This document shows positions 8,587 through 17,447 of a DNA stretch of 64,000 nucleotides, in pieces; within the stretch, counting starts at the first letter, position 1; every line of letters starts with the position of its first letter. The notes under the pieces were generated by a model. The model worked only from the letters and a program-made list of their open reading frames with translations. It was not told the DNA's origin and searched no databases. The translations under genes and the position numbers were made by a program. Origin of the DNA: Streptomyces fildesensis (GTDB lineage Bacteria > Actinomycetota > Actinomycetes > Streptomycetales > Streptomycetaceae); the NCBI RefSeq assembly GCF_016107395.1, contig NZ_JAAIKO010000006.1:124001-188000 (forward strand), read 5' to 3'.

Positions 8587-10056
8587 TCAGTCCTCCCGAT
8601 GGTGCGTCCGGCTCGGGAGCAGGAAGGCTGACGCGAAGGCCGCGGTCAGCAGCCCGGCCGCGATCCAGAAGGTCACCTGCATGGCCCCGTCGAATCCTCC
8701 GGTGCCCCCGTGGGTGAGGCAGCTCAGGAAGACCGTGCCCAGAGCTGCCACCCCGATACTGTTGCCCACCTGCTGGAAGGCGTTCAGCAGTCCGGAGGCC
8801 GAGCCGGTCTCCTTGATGGCCACGCTCCCGATGGCGATGTTGTAGTAGGGCGTCAGTACGCCGCCCATACCCAGTCCGATCACCAGCAGCGCCGGCAGCA
8901 GCTGCCACGCTGTCACCGTTTGATCGCTGGAGTGGATGTTGGCGACGACGACGGTCAGGGCCACCGCCCCGACGGCCAGGGCCCCCAGCCCCGCCTGCAG
9001 GGTCGCCCGGTCACCCCACCGGCGCACCAGCACCGCTCCGGCGAGGGCCGCACCGATGGCCGAGCCGAGTGTCCAGGGCATCATCACCAGCCCGGCGTCC
9101 AGGGCCGAGAACCCGTGGCCGAGCTGCAGCTGAACGATGAGCGCGAACATCATGCCGCTCAGCGCCACGTAGTACAGCATGCCCAGCAGCAGCGCGACGA
9201 CGAACCGCATGTTGTTGAACAGCCCGAGTTCCACGAGCGGGGTGCGCCCTGCCGCGGCACGGCGCCGCTGGTGCATCCCGAAGACGACGAGCACGGGTAG
9301 TGCGGCGGCCATGCTGATGAAGCACCAGGCGGGCCAGCCCTTGTCGCGTCCCTGCATCAGGGGGTAGGCGAGCAGGAGCATCGCCGCCGCCGCCAGCGCC
9401 GTACCCACTCCGTCCAGCCGGCGCGATCGGCCTCGGTCGGTGGGGCCGGTGCCGGGGATGAGTTTGATCCCGCCGATGACCGCGGCGAGACCGATCGGTG
9501 CGTTGACGAAGAACACCGCGCGCCAGCCCAGGCCGAACAGGTCGCCACTGGCCAGAGCGCCGCCCAGGATGGGTCCGATGATCGCCGCCATACCCACGAC
9601 CGGGCCCATCATGCCGATCGCCTTCGGGAGTTCACGCCCCGGGAACAGCTCCCGCATGATGCCGAGGCCCTGCGGGACCATGATGGCGACGAAGAACCCC
9701 TGCAGGCTGCGCATCCCGATGAGCATGTCGGTGTTCACGGAGAGTCCGGCGACCACCGACGCGACGGTGAAGCCGGCGGTGCCGACCAGGAACACCCGCT
9801 TGAGGCCGAAGATGTCGCCCATCCGCCCCCCGGTGATCAGCATCGTGGCGAAGGCGAGGGTGTAGCCGGCGGTCATCCACTGGAGATCGGAGTAGCTGCC
9901 GTGCAGTCCGGTGCGGATCGTCGGGCCGGCGGTGCTGACCATCATGGAGTCGAGCAGGTCCATGCAGTGGGTGGCCAGGACCGCGGCCAGCGCGTACCAG
10001 CGCAGGCGGTGCCTTGCCGGGACGGCGGTGGTGGTGGCCTCCGCGACGACAGCCAT
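8587..10056 (-). CDS. MFS drug efflux transporter (DHA2, EmrB/QacA type)
   Basis: 489-residue proton-driven antiporter of the 14-TM DHA2 family. Visible motifs are the family N-terminus with MDLLDSMMVSTAGPTIRTGL (TM1 motif D1) and motif A TGGRMGDIFGLKRVF between TM2 and TM3. Length and spacing are normal. A ribosome-binding site AAGGGA precedes the ATG. No TetR or MarR regulator gene is adjacent, unlike many DHA2 loci. The exported substrate is unknown. Confidence 0.93.
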   Translation of the reverse strand: MAVVAEATTTAVPARHRLRWYALAAVLATHCMDLLDSMMVSTAGPTIRTGLHGSYSDLQWMTAGYTLAFATMLITGGRMGDIFGLKRVFLVGTAGFTVASVVAGLSVNTDMLIGMRSLQGFFVAIMVPQGLGIMRELFPGRELPKAIGMMGPVVGMAAIIGPILGGALASGDLFGLGWRAVFFVNAPIGLAAVIGGIKLIPGTGPTDRGRSRRLDGVGTALAAAAMLLLAYPLMQGRDKGWPAWCFISMAAALPVLVVFGMHQRRRAAAGRTPLVELGLFNNMRFVVALLLGMLYYVALSGMMFALIVQLQLGHGFSALDAGLVMMPWTLGSAIGAALAGAVLVRRWGDRATLQAGLGALAVGAVALTVVVANIHSSDQTVTAWQLLPALLVIGLGMGGVLTPYYNIAIGSVAIKETGSASGLLNAFQQVGNSIGVAALGTVFLSCLTHGGTGGFDGAMQVTFWIAAGLLTAAFASAFLLPSRTHHRED

Positions 10057-10152
10057 GAGGGATCCCTTCGAAGAACTGCGCAGGCAACTGCGAGCAGGGT
10101 TCCCCGAAGCGCTCCAGCATCGCTTGAGACTCCCGGACCGCCGAAGCGATCA

Positions 10153-10173
10153 GGCCCGGATGCGGTCCGGGCC
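10153..10173 (-). terminator. Short hairpin after the sigma-CAP gene
   Basis: Inverted repeat GGCCCGGA (10153-10160) / TCCGGGCC (10166-10173) with a 5-nt loop, 5 bases beyond the stop codon of the sigma-CAP gene on the minus strand. A plausible intrinsic terminator, modest stem length. Confidence 0.55.
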
Positions 10174-10178
10174 GGACG

Positions 10179-11780
10179 TCAGTGGGCGGCGAAGTCCTGG
10201 GTCCACCAAGGGCCGCCGGAACCGAGGTGGGCGCCCACTCCGATGTGCGTGAACTGGCAGTTGAGGATGTTGTCCCGGTGTGCGGCATCGCTCATCCAGT
10301 CGGCGACGGCACGGGAGGCGGTCGACGGGCCGCGGTCGATGTTCTCGCCCCATCTGCTCCACGTGTAGCCCGCGGCGGTGATCCTCGCGTCCGGGCCCAC
10401 CCCCTCCGGGGTGTCGTGCTCGTAGTAGCCACGGGCGGCCATGTCGTCGGAGTGTGCCTGTGCCGCCGCATGCAGCTTCGCGTCCGCGCGCACCGGGCGG
10501 CAGCCGTGCAGCGCCCGCTGCGCGTTGACCAGCTCGGTGACCTGCTGTTCGAGGGTGGGCCGGGGACGGGCGGGCGGCGCCGCGGGCTTGGTGGTCGGAG
10601 CCGGCGTCGCGGTCGGCGTCGGAGATAGGGGGGCGGGCGCGGTGGTCACGGGTGCGGTGGCCGCCAGGGAGGGCGCGGCAGCCGGCGCGGGGGACGCCTG
10701 ACCGGGTCCCCACCGCAGCGCGGCCACCACCGCTGTGCCCGTCACCAGCAGCACGCCGGCGACGACGGCTGGCGTACGGGGCCGCCGGGAGCGCGGCGGT
10801 TTTCCGCGCGAGCCCGAGCCGCGTGAGCCTCCCGAGCCGCCACCGGAGCGGTGCGAACCGCCGGAGCCGTGCGCACCGGCGGGACCATGGGCACCGCTTG
10901 AACCACCCGAGCCGTGTGCTGCGAGCGGTGAGCCGGTCGGGGCCACCGGCAGGCCGGCCGGGGAGCCGAGGCCGGGGGAGTGGAGGACGGGCACCAGGCT
11001 GAGCCGGGCGAGCAGCCCCTCGGCCGGTACCAGGTCGGCGGCGCGCCCGGAGCAGTCCGGGCAGTCGCGGGCGTGCCGGGCGATGCGCTTGCGCCACAGC
11101 GCGGACGGTATCTGGTCCCAGGGCGCGACGAGGTAGCCCAGCTCGGGGCAGCGCGGTACGGCGGCCAGCGCCCGCACCACGAGCCGGCCGGTCTCCAGCT
11201 GCTCCTTCATCCGCTGGACGCGCACCGCCGCGTGCCGTGCCGGGACCCCGAGCCCGGCGGCCAGCTCCTCGCGGGTGATGACGTCGGCCGCCTCCAGCCA
11301 CCACAGGGACAGCAGCTCCCGGTCGTCGGCGTCGAGCCAGCGGGTGGCCTCGGCCACCTCCCGGCGCTGCCCGGACAGGCCGAGCCGCCAGATCGTCAGG
11401 TCGGTGAAGTCGGCCGTCGGGTCGGCGATCTCCCGCGCCTGGTCGAGCCCATCGGCGCGGGGCGTACCGCTCGCCGACCGCAGCCGGCGGACCTGGTTCA
11501 TGGCGATGGCGACGAGCCAGGAGCGGAAGGCCGCCGGATCGCGGAGGTCGGGCAGGGAGCTCAGGACGCGCAGCATCGTCTCCTGCACGACGTCGTCGAC
11601 ATCGGCATGCCCGTCCAGCGCCCGGCCCACGATGTTGTAGACCAGCGGCAGATACGCCGCGACCAGCTCCTCGCGGGCCCCTTCGTCCCCGGCCCTGGCG
11701 GCCGCCACCAGCGCGGCCCCGCTGTCCCGCTCCACGTCCGACCGCTCCCGTCCACCGTCTCGTGCCGTGTTGCCCCGCAC
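10179..11780 (-). CDS. ECF sigma factor fused to zinc anti-sigma motif, TM helix and external CAP/SCP domain
   Basis: One 533-residue polypeptide with an unusual domain order. Residues 20-100 are sigma region 2 (LVYNIVGRAL, DVDDVVQETMLRVL); 135-200 look like region 4 (LDADDRELLSLWWLEAADV, a helix-turn-helix following). HARDCPDC at 236-243 matches the HX3CX2C signature of zinc anti-sigma proteins. A Gly/Ser/His-rich linker (285-325) leads to one TM helix (337-356) and a Pro/Thr/Ala-rich stalk. Residues 408-533 are a CAP/SCP domain (HSDDMAARGYYEHDTPEG, GENI, HRDNILNC). The predicted topology is sigma inside and CAP outside. The GTG start at 11780 has GAGG nine bases upstream; a GTG at 11735 is an alternative. 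It follows a second CAP gene by 11 bp. Confidence 0.88.
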   Translation of the reverse strand: MRGNTARDGGRERSDVERDSGAALVAAARAGDEGAREELVAAYLPLVYNIVGRALDGHADVDDVVQETMLRVLSSLPDLRDPAAFRSWLVAIAMNQVRRLRSASGTPRADGLDQAREIADPTADFTDLTIWRLGLSGQRREVAEATRWLDADDRELLSLWWLEAADVITREELAAGLGVPARHAAVRVQRMKEQLETGRLVVRALAAVPRCPELGYLVAPWDQIPSALWRKRIARHARDCPDCSGRAADLVPAEGLLARLSLVPVLHSPGLGSPAGLPVAPTGSPLAAHGSGGSSGAHGPAGAHGSGGSHRSGGGSGGSRGSGSRGKPPRSRRPRTPAVVAGVLLVTGTAVVAALRWGPGQASPAPAAAPSLAATAPVTTAPAPLSPTPTATPAPTTKPAAPPARPRPTLEQQVTELVNAQRALHGCRPVRADAKLHAAAQAHSDDMAARGYYEHDTPEGVGPDARITAAGYTWSRWGENIDRGPSTASRAVADWMSDAAHRDNILNCQFTHIGVGAHLGSGGPWWTQDFAAH

Positions 11781-11791
11781 CGTCCGTGACC

Positions 11792-12712
11792 TCAGGAGGC
11801 CGCGCCGAAGTCCTGGGTCCACCAGGGACCGTTCGCACTCATGTTGATGCCGACGCCGATCTCTTTGAAGGCGCAGTTGAGGATGTTGTCACGGTGTCCC
11901 GGGCTCTTCATCCAGCCGTCCATCGCGGTTTGGGCGTCCTTGGGGCTCTTGTAGATGTTTTCGCCCCATGTGCTCCAGTGGTAGCCGGCGGCCGTCATCC
12001 GCGCGCCCGGCCCGACGCCCTCAGGGGTGTCGTGCTCGTAGTAGTTGCGGGCGGCCATGTCATCGGAGTGCGCCTGGGCCGCGGCCTGGAGCTTCGCGTT
12101 GACGGTGACGGGTTTGCAGCCCTGTCGGGCGCGTTCGGTGTTGACCATGTCCACGACCTGCTGCGCGTACCGGGCGGTGGTTCCGCCGCCGGACAGCGTG
12201 CCCGAGGAGGGTGCCTTACGGGAGCCGACGCCCGTGCCGGTCCCCCCGGTGCCGGTGCCCGTTCCGGTGGTGTGCGGCACGGTGGTGGCCGGGTGGGTGC
12301 CCGGCCGCTGCGCGGAGGGGGTCGCCGTGGCGGAGGCGCTGTGGGAAGGGGTGGCGGGGGCCGCGGATCCCGTGGCGGCCGAGGCGCCGCCCGGGGTGCC
12401 GGCCGGATCGGGGGCGTCCGTGACCGGCGCGGGTCCGGCGGCCGCACGCGTCTCGTCGGTCCGGTCCGTCGTCGACTGGACCACGGTGTACCCGCCGCCC
12501 GCGACGGCTATGAGCGCGGCGGCGCCACCGACGGTCGCCGCCCACCGCGAGCGGCGCCCCCGGTGCTGCCCGCTCCGCCCGCTGTGCCGCCCGGCGCTGC
12601 GGCCCCGCCCGGCGGCCGAATGCGTGCCCCGGCCGTCCGGGCGCTGCTGGTACGGGGCGCTGCTCGCGCCCGGTTCCGGGGTGGACGTCGGGGGCTGGGT
12701 CTCACGGTTCAC
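11792..12712 (-). CDS. Membrane-anchored CAP/SCP-domain protein
   Basis: 306 residues: a basic, disordered cytoplasmic N-terminus, one TM helix at about 57-78 (WAATVGGAAALIAVAGGGY), a Ser/Thr/Pro/Ala-rich stalk and a C-terminal CAP domain (from about 185) with the same motifs as the sigma fusion downstream (HSDDMAARNYYEHDTPEG, WGENI, HRDNILNC). There is no sigma domain. Its TGA overlaps the ribosome-binding region of the sigma-CAP gene, so the two form a tight operon. The two CAP domains are clearly paralogous. Bacterial CAP proteins are extracellular with poorly known roles. Confidence 0.9.
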   Translation of the reverse strand: MNRETQPPTSTPEPGASSAPYQQRPDGRGTHSAAGRGRSAGRHSGRSGQHRGRRSRWAATVGGAAALIAVAGGGYTVVQSTTDRTDETRAAAGPAPVTDAPDPAGTPGGASAATGSAAPATPSHSASATATPSAQRPGTHPATTVPHTTGTGTGTGGTGTGVGSRKAPSSGTLSGGGTTARYAQQVVDMVNTERARQGCKPVTVNAKLQAAAQAHSDDMAARNYYEHDTPEGVGPGARMTAAGYHWSTWGENIYKSPKDAQTAMDGWMKSPGHRDNILNCAFKEIGVGINMSANGPWWTQDFGAAS

Positions 12713-12862
12713 GCGGCTTCACTTTCCGGTGCGGGGTCTGCTGGGTGCGGGTGCACACACAGGAGATCCGGCGGGCGGAGGCCGATAACAGAAATCCGCG
12801 GACGAGTTCCGGCAGGCCGTCAGGCGGGGGTGCGGCTCCGCGCCCAGAGCATTGGCGGCGGC

Positions 12863-13069
12863 ATGCGGTGGAAGACACCGGAGCAGGGCACGGCCACCTC
12901 CGTGCTGGTCGCGACCTCGCCGCTGCTCGACGGCATCGGCGGCCGGTACTTCGAGGACTGCAACGAAGCCGCACCGAACGAGCCGGGCAGCTGCAGTGGG
13001 GTCGCCCCCTAGGCCCTCGACCCCGAAGCGGCCGAGCGGCTGGTGTCCGTGGGGACGCCGGCCTCGTAA
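12863..13069 (+). pseudogene. C-terminal remnant of a short-chain dehydrogenase/reductase
   Basis: In one plus-strand frame the sequence reads like the last 65-70 residues of an actinobacterial SDR oxidoreductase: WKTPEQGTATSVLVATSP, then LLDGIGGRYFEDCNEA, then GVAP, a TAG codon at 13010-13012 where Tyr is usual, then ALDPEAAERLVSV. The coenzyme-binding Rossmann part is absent and no start or ribosome-binding site precedes it. The remnant therefore lost its 5' two thirds and gained an internal stop. Its tail overlaps, on the opposite strand, the last codons of the Pls-like gene. Confidence 0.78.
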
Positions 13070-16000
13070 CCGGACGCTCCGTCCTCCGGACCACGGGGCC
13101 GGCCCGGGGACCTGAGGCGTCCGGTGCCCGCGCCGGCTCCGGGCGGCGTGCCGGGATCCTCCCGCGGCCACGGAGCCACCGGATTGCCCACCCACCGGGA
13201 CCCCGCCGGCACACCCTCGCCGCGCATGACCAGCGAGGCGGCGCCGACGCAGGATCCGGCGCCGAGCACCGAGCCGGGCAGCACGATGGAGTGCGGGCCG
13301 AGCGTGGCGCCCGCCCCGACGTGGACCGCGTCGAGACGCATCAGCCGGTCGTGGAACAGATGCGTCTGCAGGACGCACCCGCGGTTGACGCTGACGCCGT
13401 CGTCCAGCCGCACCAGATCCGCCTCGGGCAGCCAGTGGCTCTCGCACCACACCCCACGGCCGATGCGCGCACCCAGGCTGCGCAGCCAGATGTTCAGGAA
13501 CGGTGTGCCCGTCAGGGTCGTGCCGATCCAGGGCATGGCCAGCTCTTCCACGAAGTTGTCGTACAGCTCGTTGCGCCAGACGAAGGACGACCACAACGGG
13601 TGCTCGCCCGTGCGGAAGCGGCCCACCAGCATCCACTTGGCCGCGGTCGTGAGGAGCAGCGCGACGATGCCGGCGCCCACGCTCACCAGACCGGAGACGG
13701 CCGCGCCGACCAGCAGCCCGTACGTGGTGAAGACGGCCTGCAGCACCGCGAGGGACCCGGCGCCCAGCAGCGCGGAGCACAGCACCGGGACGACACGGCA
13801 CAGTTCCACCGCCGAGCGGGCCAGCACCAGCCGGCGGGGCGGGTCGTAGGTACGCCCGGGATCGGCGTGGTCCGGGACGCGGGGCAGCGGGAAGCCCGGC
13901 CGTCCGGTCCAGGACGAGCCCGGCTCCGCGTGCTCGGGGGCGTCGGACAGCACTCCGATGAGGGCGTGGTCGGGCAGCTCCCGTCCCGGGCCGACGATGC
14001 CGGAGTTCCCGACGAAGGCCCGGCGGCCGACCCGTGCGGCGCCGAGCCGCAACCAGCCGCCACGGATCTCGAACGGGGCGACGAGCGAGTCGTCGGCCAG
14101 GAACGCGCCGTCGTCGGCGCGCAGCAGTCCGGGCAGCGCCAGCACGGTGGACGCCTCGACCCGGCGGCCCACCCGGGCGCCGAGCAGCCGCAGCCAGACC
14201 GGGGTGAACAGGCTGGCGTAGAACGGGAAGAGCGAGCCGCGCGCCGTGGTCATCAGACCCGACACGATCCAGGTGCAGAAGGCGACACCGCCGTGCGCGC
14301 GGTGATGACCGGGCTTCACCGGGATGCCGAACAGCCGCACGAGGACGACGATCAGCCCCGCGTACGCCACGACGCCCACCACCATGAGCAGCGGGGTCAG
14401 CCCCAGCAGCCGCACCAGGACCCCGGTGAGCGTCCCCTCGCCGCGGACCGCCTGGTACGTCATCCACAGCGCGGGCGCCGCCGCGATCAGCGGCAGCAGG
14501 TTGAAGACCGGCAGGGCGAGCGCGTAGGCGAGGTCCCAGCGGCGTGCACGGCGGTGGTCGGGGAGCGGCCAGCCGTCGCCGGCCTGCGGTGCGCCGGTGA
14601 CGGGGCGGGCGGGGGAGCCGTGCCACTGCCGGTGGTCCGGGACGTCGCCGAGGACGCAGCTGCCGGGCGCGATGTCGGCGCCGTCGCCGATCCTGGCACC
14701 GGGCATCAGGGTGCTCCGGGTGCCGACGCGGGCACCGGCCCCGATCTCGACGGCGCCCAGGTGCAGGACATCGCCGTCCAGCCACCACCCGGCCACGTCG
14801 GCCTCCGGTTCGACGGCGCATCCGTCGCCGAACCGGGCCATGCCCGTCACCGGCGGCGCGGTGTGCAGATCGACGTCCCGCCCGACCCTGCAGCCCAGCG
14901 CGCGGGCGTAGTGCCGGGCCCAGGGTGTGCCGAGCAGCGAGGCGATGTTGAACATGGCCACCGTCCGCTCCGCCGCCCACAGCCGCAGATGGAACCGGCC
15001 GCCGCGCGGATAGGAACCCGGTCGCATCCCGGCGGTGAGCAGCCGGGCCGCCGCCGAGCCGATGGCGACCCGGCCGGCGGCGCTCGACAGCACCATCCAG
15101 CCGCCCAGGATCAGCCACCAGGAGGTGTGCGGCGCCCAGGGCAGCGGCCCGATCAGGTTGTCGACCGTCGCGAGGCCGAGCATCCACCGCAGTCCGCCGA
15201 GCGTGTACAGCACGGACAGCACCAGCAGTTGAACGGCTCCGGCGCGGCGCGGCGTCGGCCGGACCTGCCGTTCCTCGCGCGGGCCGCCGCCGAGTTCGTC
15301 GAGGTGGGCGGCGAGGTCGCGCAGCCGGGGGCGGCCGTAGACCTCCGCCACCGAGACCCCGGGGTACCGCTCCCGCAGGACCGAGACGAGTCGCGCGGCG
15401 GCCAGGCTGGTGCCGCCGAGCGCGAAGAAGTCGCTGTCACCGGTGACGGGCAGGCCGAGCGCCTCCCGCCACTTCCCGGCGAGCCAGGCCGCCGTCTCCC
15501 CGAGCGTGGCGCCGTCGCCCGACGGGTCCGCTCCGGTACCGGCGGTCGTCGGCAGCGGCCAGGGCAGGGCGTCGCGGTCGACTTTTCCCGAGGTGCGGGT
15601 CGGCAGTTCGTCCACCACGGCCAGGGCGGGGACCAGCGTCGCCGGAAGCCGTTCGAGCAGCAGGGCACGCGCCGCAGCCGAGTCGAACCGCGGCGGGTCC
15701 TGCTGGGCGGTCGCGTCTCCGCCGTCCTGTCCCTTCTCCCCGTCCGGTGGGTCCAGGACGAGGTAGCCGACCAGTACCTGGCCGCCCGCCGCCGTGTTCC
15801 GCACGGCCGCCGCGGCGGAGCGCACCCCGGACAGCGCCCGCAACGCCGCGTCGATCTCACCGAGTTCGACCCGGCGGCCGGCCAGCTTCACCTGCTCGTC
15901 GGCGCGCCCGACGAAGACCAGGCCCTCAGGTTCCGCCACCACCAGGTCACCGCTGCGATAGACGCGCGGGCCGCGCAGCCACGGGTGCGGACAGAACTTC

Positions 16001-17166
16001 TCGGCGTCCTTGGCGGGGTCGAGGTACCGGGCGGCGCCGACCCCGCCGATCAGCAGTTCTCCCGTCTCGTGCCAGGCGACGGGCTTGCCCTCACTGTTGA
16101 CGACGGCGATCTCCCAGCCGTCCAGCGGTGTGCCGATCCGGACCGGCTGCCCCGGCGTCAGCAGCGCGGCGCACGCGACCACGGTGGTCTCCGTCGGCCC
16201 GTAGGTGTTCCACAGCTCGCGGCCCGGCGCTGCCAGCCGGTCGACGAGTCCGGCCGGGCACGCCTCACCGCCGAGGATCAGCAGCCGCACCCGGGCCAGC
16301 GACTCCACGGGCCACAGCGCCACCAGCGTCGGCACCGTGGAGGCGACGGTGACGCCCCGTTCGACCAGCCAGGGCCCCAGGTCGACGCCGGCCCGCACCA
16401 GCGACCGGGGGGCCGGTACGAGGCACGCCCCGTGCCGCCAGGCCAGCCACATCTCCTCGCACGAGGCGTCGAACGCGACGGACAGCCCCGCCAGCACCCG
16501 GTCGCCCGGGCCCAGCGGCGCGTCCGTGAGGAAGATCCGCGCCTCGGCGTCGACGAACGCGGCGGCCGAACGGTGGCTGACCGCCACTCCCTTGGGACGG
16601 CCGGTGGTGCCGGAGGTGAAGATGATCCAGGCGTCGTCGTCGGGTCCCGGGCGGCCCGGCCGGCCACCGGGCCGCTGCGCGGGGCGCGGCACGATCTCGC
16701 ATCCTGCGCCGATCACCGCGCACACCGCGGCGTCGGCCCAGATCAGCTCCGCGCGCTCGTCCGGATCGTCGGCGTCCACCGGTACGTAGGCCGCCCCGGT
16801 GTGCAGCACTGCCAGGATCGCCAGATATAGCTCCGCCGTGCCCGACGGGACGCGCACCCCGACCCGGTCGCCCCTGCCGATGCCCGCGGCCGCCAGTCGG
16901 TCGGCCAGTTCCGTGACCCGGGCCGTCAGGGCGCGGTAGTCGAGCAGCCCGGAACCGCCATCGGCCCGCGAGCCCGTGCTGGTGTCCAGAGCGGGCGCGT
17001 CGGGATGCGCCCGGGCCGACGCCTCCAGCACATCGAGCAGAGTTCTGGCCGGTGCCGCCCCGGCCACCGGCCACACCGCCCCGGCCGCGAGTCCTGGGGC
17101 GCCGCCACCGAAGCCGCCGGTGCCGGTTCTGGCTGGGACTTCGCCACGTTGTTCCGGTGCTTTCAC
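13009..17166 (-). CDS. Pls/PosA-family membrane-bound non-ribosomal peptide synthetase
   Basis: 1,385 residues with the architecture of epsilon-poly-L-lysine synthetase. The adenylation domain (about 40-535) has A3 FTSGTTGRPKG at 183, A5 NTYGPTETT at 320, A7 YRSGDL at 403, A8 GRADEQVKLAGRRVELGE at 420, and the A10 Lys at 528. The thiolation domain (560-625) has GGTSL with Ser587 for phosphopantetheine. The remainder alternates membrane pairs with three left-handed beta-helix-like repeats (GARVGRRV, GARIGRGV, VHVGAGATLG), matching the TM/C1-C3 tandem of Pls; no classical condensation domain or thioesterase is present. Manual alignment to PheA gives pocket residues D233 A234 E237 S276 I297 G299 T321 V329 V330 K528, a lysine-like code. 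It starts at GTG with a weak ribosome-binding site. Product inferred, not proven. Confidence 0.88.
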   Translation of the reverse strand: MKAPEQRGEVPARTGTGGFGGGAPGLAAGAVWPVAGAAPARTLLDVLEASARAHPDAPALDTSTGSRADGGSGLLDYRALTARVTELADRLAAAGIGRGDRVGVRVPSGTAELYLAILAVLHTGAAYVPVDADDPDERAELIWADAAVCAVIGAGCEIVPRPAQRPGGRPGRPGPDDDAWIIFTSGTTGRPKGVAVSHRSAAAFVDAEARIFLTDAPLGPGDRVLAGLSVAFDASCEEMWLAWRHGACLVPAPRSLVRAGVDLGPWLVERGVTVASTVPTLVALWPVESLARVRLLILGGEACPAGLVDRLAAPGRELWNTYGPTETTVVACAALLTPGQPVRIGTPLDGWEIAVVNSEGKPVAWHETGELLIGGVGAARYLDPAKDAEKFCPHPWLRGPRVYRSGDLVVAEPEGLVFVGRADEQVKLAGRRVELGEIDAALRALSGVRSAAAAVRNTAAGGQVLVGYLVLDPPDGEKGQDGGDATAQQDPPRFDSAAARALLLERLPATLVPALAVVDELPTRTSGKVDRDALPWPLPTTAGTGADPSGDGATLGETAAWLAGKWREALGLPVTGDSDFFALGGTSLAAARLVSVLRERYPGVSVAEVYGRPRLRDLAAHLDELGGGPREERQVRPTPRRAGAVQLLVLSVLYTLGGLRWMLGLATVDNLIGPLPWAPHTSWWLILGGWMVLSSAAGRVAIGSAAARLLTAGMRPGSYPRGGRFHLRLWAAERTVAMFNIASLLGTPWARHYARALGCRVGRDVDLHTAPPVTGMARFGDGCAVEPEADVAGWWLDGDVLHLGAVEIGAGARVGTRSTLMPGARIGDGADIAPGSCVLGDVPDHRQWHGSPARPVTGAPQAGDGWPLPDHRRARRWDLAYALALPVFNLLPLIAAAPALWMTYQAVRGEGTLTGVLVRLLGLTPLLMVVGVVAYAGLIVVLVRLFGIPVKPGHHRAHGGVAFCTWIVSGLMTTARGSLFPFYASLFTPVWLRLLGARVGRRVEASTVLALPGLLRADDGAFLADDSLVAPFEIRGGWLRLGAARVGRRAFVGNSGIVGPGRELPDHALIGVLSDAPEHAEPGSSWTGRPGFPLPRVPDHADPGRTYDPPRRLVLARSAVELCRVVPVLCSALLGAGSLAVLQAVFTTYGLLVGAAVSGLVSVGAGIVALLLTTAAKWMLVGRFRTGEHPLWSSFVWRNELYDNFVEELAMPWIGTTLTGTPFLNIWLRSLGARIGRGVWCESHWLPEADLVRLDDGVSVNRGCVLQTHLFHDRLMRLDAVHVGAGATLGPHSIVLPGSVLGAGSCVGAASLVMRGEGVPAGSRWVGNPVAPWPREDPGTPPGAGAGTGRLRSPGRPRGPEDGASGYEAGVPTDTSRSAASGSRA

Positions 17167-17359
17167 TTACCTTGCTCTCGCAGTGTGGCTCAGATATCGG
17201 TGCGCGGCGCCCGGTCCCGCCGCCGCGGGAGTCGGGGCCCGCACGGCCCCGCGAGACCGTGAGACGACACTGGTGGTGGATGCACGTTCCCGCGGTGTCC
17301 CACGCAGGGGAACGCCTTGTATGCACCCAAATGATGTCATTCACTGATGTGATGGGGCG

Positions 17360-17382
17360 GTCGGCCGGCTGCTGCGGCCGAC
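17360..17382 (-). terminator. Possible terminator after the chaplin gene
   Basis: Inverted repeat GTCGGCCG / CGGCCGAC with a 7-nt loop, about 65 bp beyond the chaplin stop on the minus strand and 190 bp upstream of the synthetase start. The same 17167-17447 gap also holds the short palindrome AATGATGTCATT near 17330, a possible regulatory site. No further gene is visible in this gap. Confidence 0.45.
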
Positions 17383-17447
17383 GTGCCGCGGCCGGGGGCC
17401 GGGGCCAGGGGAGTTCGGCCGCCGGCCCGGGCCGGCCCAGGAGCCCG

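Noticed and set aside
12745-16830. A 1,361-codon open frame on the plus strand opposite the Pls-like gene
   Set aside because: It is an antisense shadow of high-GC codon bias: Arg/Gln/His/Asp-rich without any domain, whereas the minus strand carries clear A, T and TM motifs.
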